NCBI RefSeq assembly: GCF_963678635.1
Contig: NW_026971218.1
Span: forward strand, 62,001-126,000
Direction of reading: 5' to 3'
Length of the DNA stretch: 64,000 nucleotides
Source: Symsagittifera roscoffensis
Taxonomy: Eukaryota; Xenacoelomorpha; Acoela; Convolutidae
A program made the position numbers and the translations under genes. Positions 62,701 through 64,000 of the stretch are shown piece after piece. The notes below the pieces were generated by a model. That model saw nothing but the letters and a program-made list of their open reading frames with translations. It searched no databases and was not told the DNA's origin. The stretch's first letter is position 1. Every line of letters starts with the position of its first letter.

Positions 62701-63374
62701 CCGGTAAGAGGTTCGGCATGGCGCCGCAAGGAAAGAAGATACAGTCGATAATCTCAGTGGCTGGACACCAGGTAATAAGAAATTTGAGTGAACCATCAGA
62801 GTTCACTTTAATGCATTTGGACACATATGCAGATTATCTGAGGCAGGTGGAGCCACGCACTGAGTCGAGAGCTGTGCGAGCACTACTAACGACGGGTGGC
62901 CCTCGCATGAAGAAACTTCATGGACGCTACTTGGAGGTCTATGGGCCGTATCAAATAATGCTGAACGTGGATGGAATCAGCATCTACACCAGGACTTACA
63001 TAACAACAGATGATGACCAAATGGGGCAGATCTATTTGGGTGAAGAGGAACTCAAAGTCCGCAGGATAGGCCATGACGCCATGATGGAACAAGACGCGGT
63101 ACATATTGGATATGAAGCAGATGTGACAGCACACCTGCTTGACACCAACGGAACAAAAATCGGAGTCACAGGGCTTCTGGACACAGGCGCGGTGGTGAGT
63201 GTGATGCCGATAAAAACCTGGGAGAGAATGGGCTTCACGCGGGAAGATTTGATTCCTACGAATCACCGACTAGCCGCTGCAAATCGAGGAGCTATCTACG
63301 TAGCCGGAAGAACACCGGTGACGGTCCTTCACATGGGAGGACGGAACCTTTGGATGAGCTTCCTGGTGGTATAG
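59781..63374 (+). CDS. gag-pro: Retrotransposon Gag - zinc knuckles - protease (N-terminal part), 1,197 aa
   Basis: Structural and protease polyprotein of a Ty3/Gypsy-like element. It would form cytoplasmic virus-like particles, bind the element RNA and cleave itself. The ATG at 59,781 has A at -3 and is the first in-frame ATG after an in-frame TAA at 59,697. Residues 1-280 are hydrophilic and Ser/Thr/Glu-rich, with an acidic run at 155-161. Residues ~281-398 are heptad-like and highly charged, probably a long coiled coil. ~405-540 is Gly/Ser/Arg-rich and probably disordered. ~567-717 resembles the retrotransposon Gag domain (DTWIEVMKLHFEEEDLSE, then a QREDETIDKFLDDLEMLRRR segment). Two CX2CX4HX4C zinc knuckles are at 775-788 and 827-840. 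The retropepsin starts near 1110, with the catalytic LLDTGA (D1134, T1135, G1136). TAG at 63,372 stops the frame before the protease C-terminal motif. The ~560 residues ahead of the Gag domain are much longer than usual for Ty3/Gypsy Gag. Gag and protease share one frame. Confidence 0.92.
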   Translation: MTDPFVDWIKRSRSDKRGTVSGRMVETRSQKTSEERRELLEVEVNTDHTMNDNQGVNGLEGRGRRLASESTPVEQGHDFATSTGTLDREEMSELSDISTEVTATRRSPTDNTMMASGTGKQTTSSSFSERMKNTFGNIFPFSMGGGAGNDGESQEEEDEEEQGDYGSQVSLNSSVQEGEAHVGRETGTTDKFGVVTIISKEANTPGQSKDYTRRAISEPEPGENRTRGLSDALNDPETNIEKTSRQRVKARISTSTKLPGTDRVTPPLVTPLVDNGAALEEALNNIAGSLGEQNEQMSIRMSELERAVHIERERLREEINRNRQEVDRSEKRLKERTDEHMTRNLSRMTREAEQRELRLRADMEKLRIQQEQSLGTLDTKIDAMMERRTQAIMDRLDGLLSSKSGPKDGEPNSGGPSREPKVNFNEHQKRKTYGSTRGRGSSSGYATRDNGAWGPNNRTGSTGNRRTSNERPTQGAQATGGSDSGNRGHTSPRRGHVGQAGSARDDSDCRDAPHTEPSTRCEDTQAGHSRDATAMATAFEPLNRSLETFLTRLSRTNERSEKSRRVFKKPRCYKDESDGCIDTWIEVMKLHFEEEDLSERQECSALTSNLEGTALNCVMAKKQYQRDTAEKIFEILLNRFGSGVQGHQAMMRFEKRRQREDETIDKFLDDLEMLRRRSQPDESNRRMNLAVASKFIDGVKNDELRTMLATHYTPLSTNAPTPEELRLKSKEYLLLKPPSRSGYYKNNYGNFNNGPANQGNNWYKPRDDMDKRRSCANCSSTDHHVSACPAYKQGMKAIGFSLEDEDASELEHEDFMRGVIAKFGPRCFFCNLEGHFKSDCPQFWDAVADIKHPRHEEALSGVKASKARLLNEAEARRKDKPQELAAKKMQAVTGEACEPEPATAADDFKIDYKAAAKDALNRVQQELVTKEIEQKVKLELENEKLQEQLNTFEATEFEETKTPSSLDMKLKVISGKRFGMAPQGKKIQSIISVAGHQVIRNLSEPSEFTLMHLDTYADYLRQVEPRTESRAVRALLTTGGPRMKKLHGRYLEVYGPYQIMLNVDGISIYTRTYITTDDDQMGQIYLGEEELKVRRIGHDAMMEQDAVHIGYEADVTAHLLDTNGTKIGVTGLLDTGAVVSVMPIKTWERMGFTREDLIPTNHRLAAANRGAIYVAGRTPVTVLHMGGRNLWMSFLVV

Positions 63375-64000
63375 AATCTGGACGACGCCGACCAATTCAT
63401 CTTGGGCAGAGATTTTGTCAGGAACTTTGACGTGATGATTGACTTGAACAACGGTCTAATACGGATTAGAAACCCGGACCGAAAGTATGTTAAGAGACCA
63501 ATTAATAGGATAATAACAGACGAGAATAAGGTACCAGTTTTTTTGGATAGAAAAGTAAAATTACAACCAGGACAAGCTGTAGTAGCAATTTTTAGAATGA
63601 GAAATTTAAATTCGTTAAGTGATAGCAAACAGGTTTGCGTAGTACCGAATCCGAATAGTCAGAGTTCGGTGATTTTAGGCCGGAGCTTCTCGGTAACGCG
63701 AAACGGACTGTGTGTCAGTGTGTTGTTGAACACACTGGACACCACGGTTTCAATCCAGCAGGGAAAGAAGCTTGGTTACGCATTGCCGATAAGGACCGAC
63801 TACGAAGAGACACAAAACTTGAAGAAATATAGTGTGAAAGACTGTCCTTATCATGCAAATAAAGATAAAATCTTAAAGAGAATTAATGAATTAAAATCTA
63901 TTCGTAAATTGTTTTCAATGAAATCCGAAACGGACGACGGCTTATCAAGCTGCTCGAATTTTCCGGAACGCCCCTCGTCATATGAACTAGATTCTGACAA
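63375..64000 (+). CDS. pol: Pol continuation past TAG: protease C-terminal part and linker (partial)
   Basis: Directly after the TAG at 63,372-63,374 the same frame stays open for 208 codons to the window edge. The protease motif ILGRDF (63,399-63,416) comes within 9-14 codons. With DTGA upstream it completes the two signature motifs of a retropepsin, so the TAG lies inside one domain. The rest (spacer before reverse transcriptase) includes KLQPGQAVVAIFRMRN, a PNPNSQSSVILGRSFSV stretch and a Ser/Cys-rich KSETDDGLSSCSNFPERP segment. My recollection is that similar segments occur in polyproteins predicted from corals. No RT motif is reached. Either a nonsense mutation inactivates this copy, or the TAG is read through or recoded. 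The wholly intact downstream frame fits a recent mutation or readthrough. Confidence 0.8.

Larger units (their letters stand above)
55796..64000 (+). mobile_element. LTR retrotransposon, Ty3/Gypsy-like, 5' part only
   Basis: Satellite sequence reads TCATAGCGAA up to 55,795, where the monomer should continue GTTAGGTATGG. Instead TGTGACATTCGACC begins and nothing satellite-like follows. TG at the breakpoint fits an LTR start. GCGAA (55,791-55,795) would be the left target-site duplication if the element made a 5-bp one. Downstream lie ~4 kb of non-coding LTR/leader, then a Gag-zinc knuckle-protease frame. The 3' end of the 5' LTR, the primer-binding site, RT, RNase H, integrase and 3' LTR are either not identifiable or outside the window. 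Assignment to Ty3/Gypsy rests on the Gag, CCHC and retropepsin (DTGA...ILGRDF) order. The copy looks fairly young: a 3.6-kb frame is intact apart from one TAG. Confidence 0.85.

Overview
The window looks like metazoan nuclear DNA. It has no bacterial-style gene packing. About 87% of it (1 to ~55,795) is one continuous satellite array, and the rest (55,796-64,000) is the 5' part of an LTR-type retrotransposon with a Ty3/Gypsy-like Gag-protease reading frame. The frame after the protease resembles, as far as I recall, polyproteins predicted in coral and sea-anemone genomes. A cnidarian host is therefore my best guess, at low to moderate confidence.

Satellite array (1-55,795): the basic monomer is ~366-368 bp and all copies face the same way, roughly 150 copies in total. 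The array begins before the window. It changes character along its length. At 1-8.4 kb is a fairly uniform family with a 736-bp dimer higher-order repeat (HOR). At 8.4-29.5 kb is a mixed family with several monomer types, among them one carrying an imperfect 10-bp inverted repeat, and with large segmental duplications (offset 3,465 bp). At 29.5-37 kb are transitional monomers, including a ~1.1-kb HOR and runs of near-identical 368-bp copies. At 37-40.5 kb the monomers are deleted, internally duplicated and scrambled. At 40.5-55.8 kb a ~455-bp long monomer (internal ~90-bp duplication) and a ~300-bp short monomer (~65-bp deletion) dominate, with a 2,275-bp duplication that looks identical by eye. 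Short open frames occur throughout on both strands. They recur only because the DNA recurs, they stop within every monomer, and 368 is not a multiple of three, so I do not call them genes.

Retroelement (55,796-64,000, running off the right edge): satellite sequence breaks in mid-monomer after 55,795 and new sequence begins with TG, as expected for an LTR inserted into the array. About 4 kb of non-coding LTR/leader follows. It is rich in palindromes and in a recurring short motif (CGGAGGGGT/CGGAAGGGT). The motif repeatedly pairs with an upstream ACCCTTCCG-like arm to form 60-75-nt hairpin modules, several of them using G-U pairs. A 1,197-codon frame (59,781-63,374) then encodes a long N-terminal extension with a coiled coil, a retrotransposon Gag domain, two CCHC zinc knuckles and the first part of a retropepsin (DTGA). 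A TAG codon interrupts the protease. The same frame continues, without another stop, through the protease ILGRDF motif to the window end. Reverse transcriptase and integrase are not reached.
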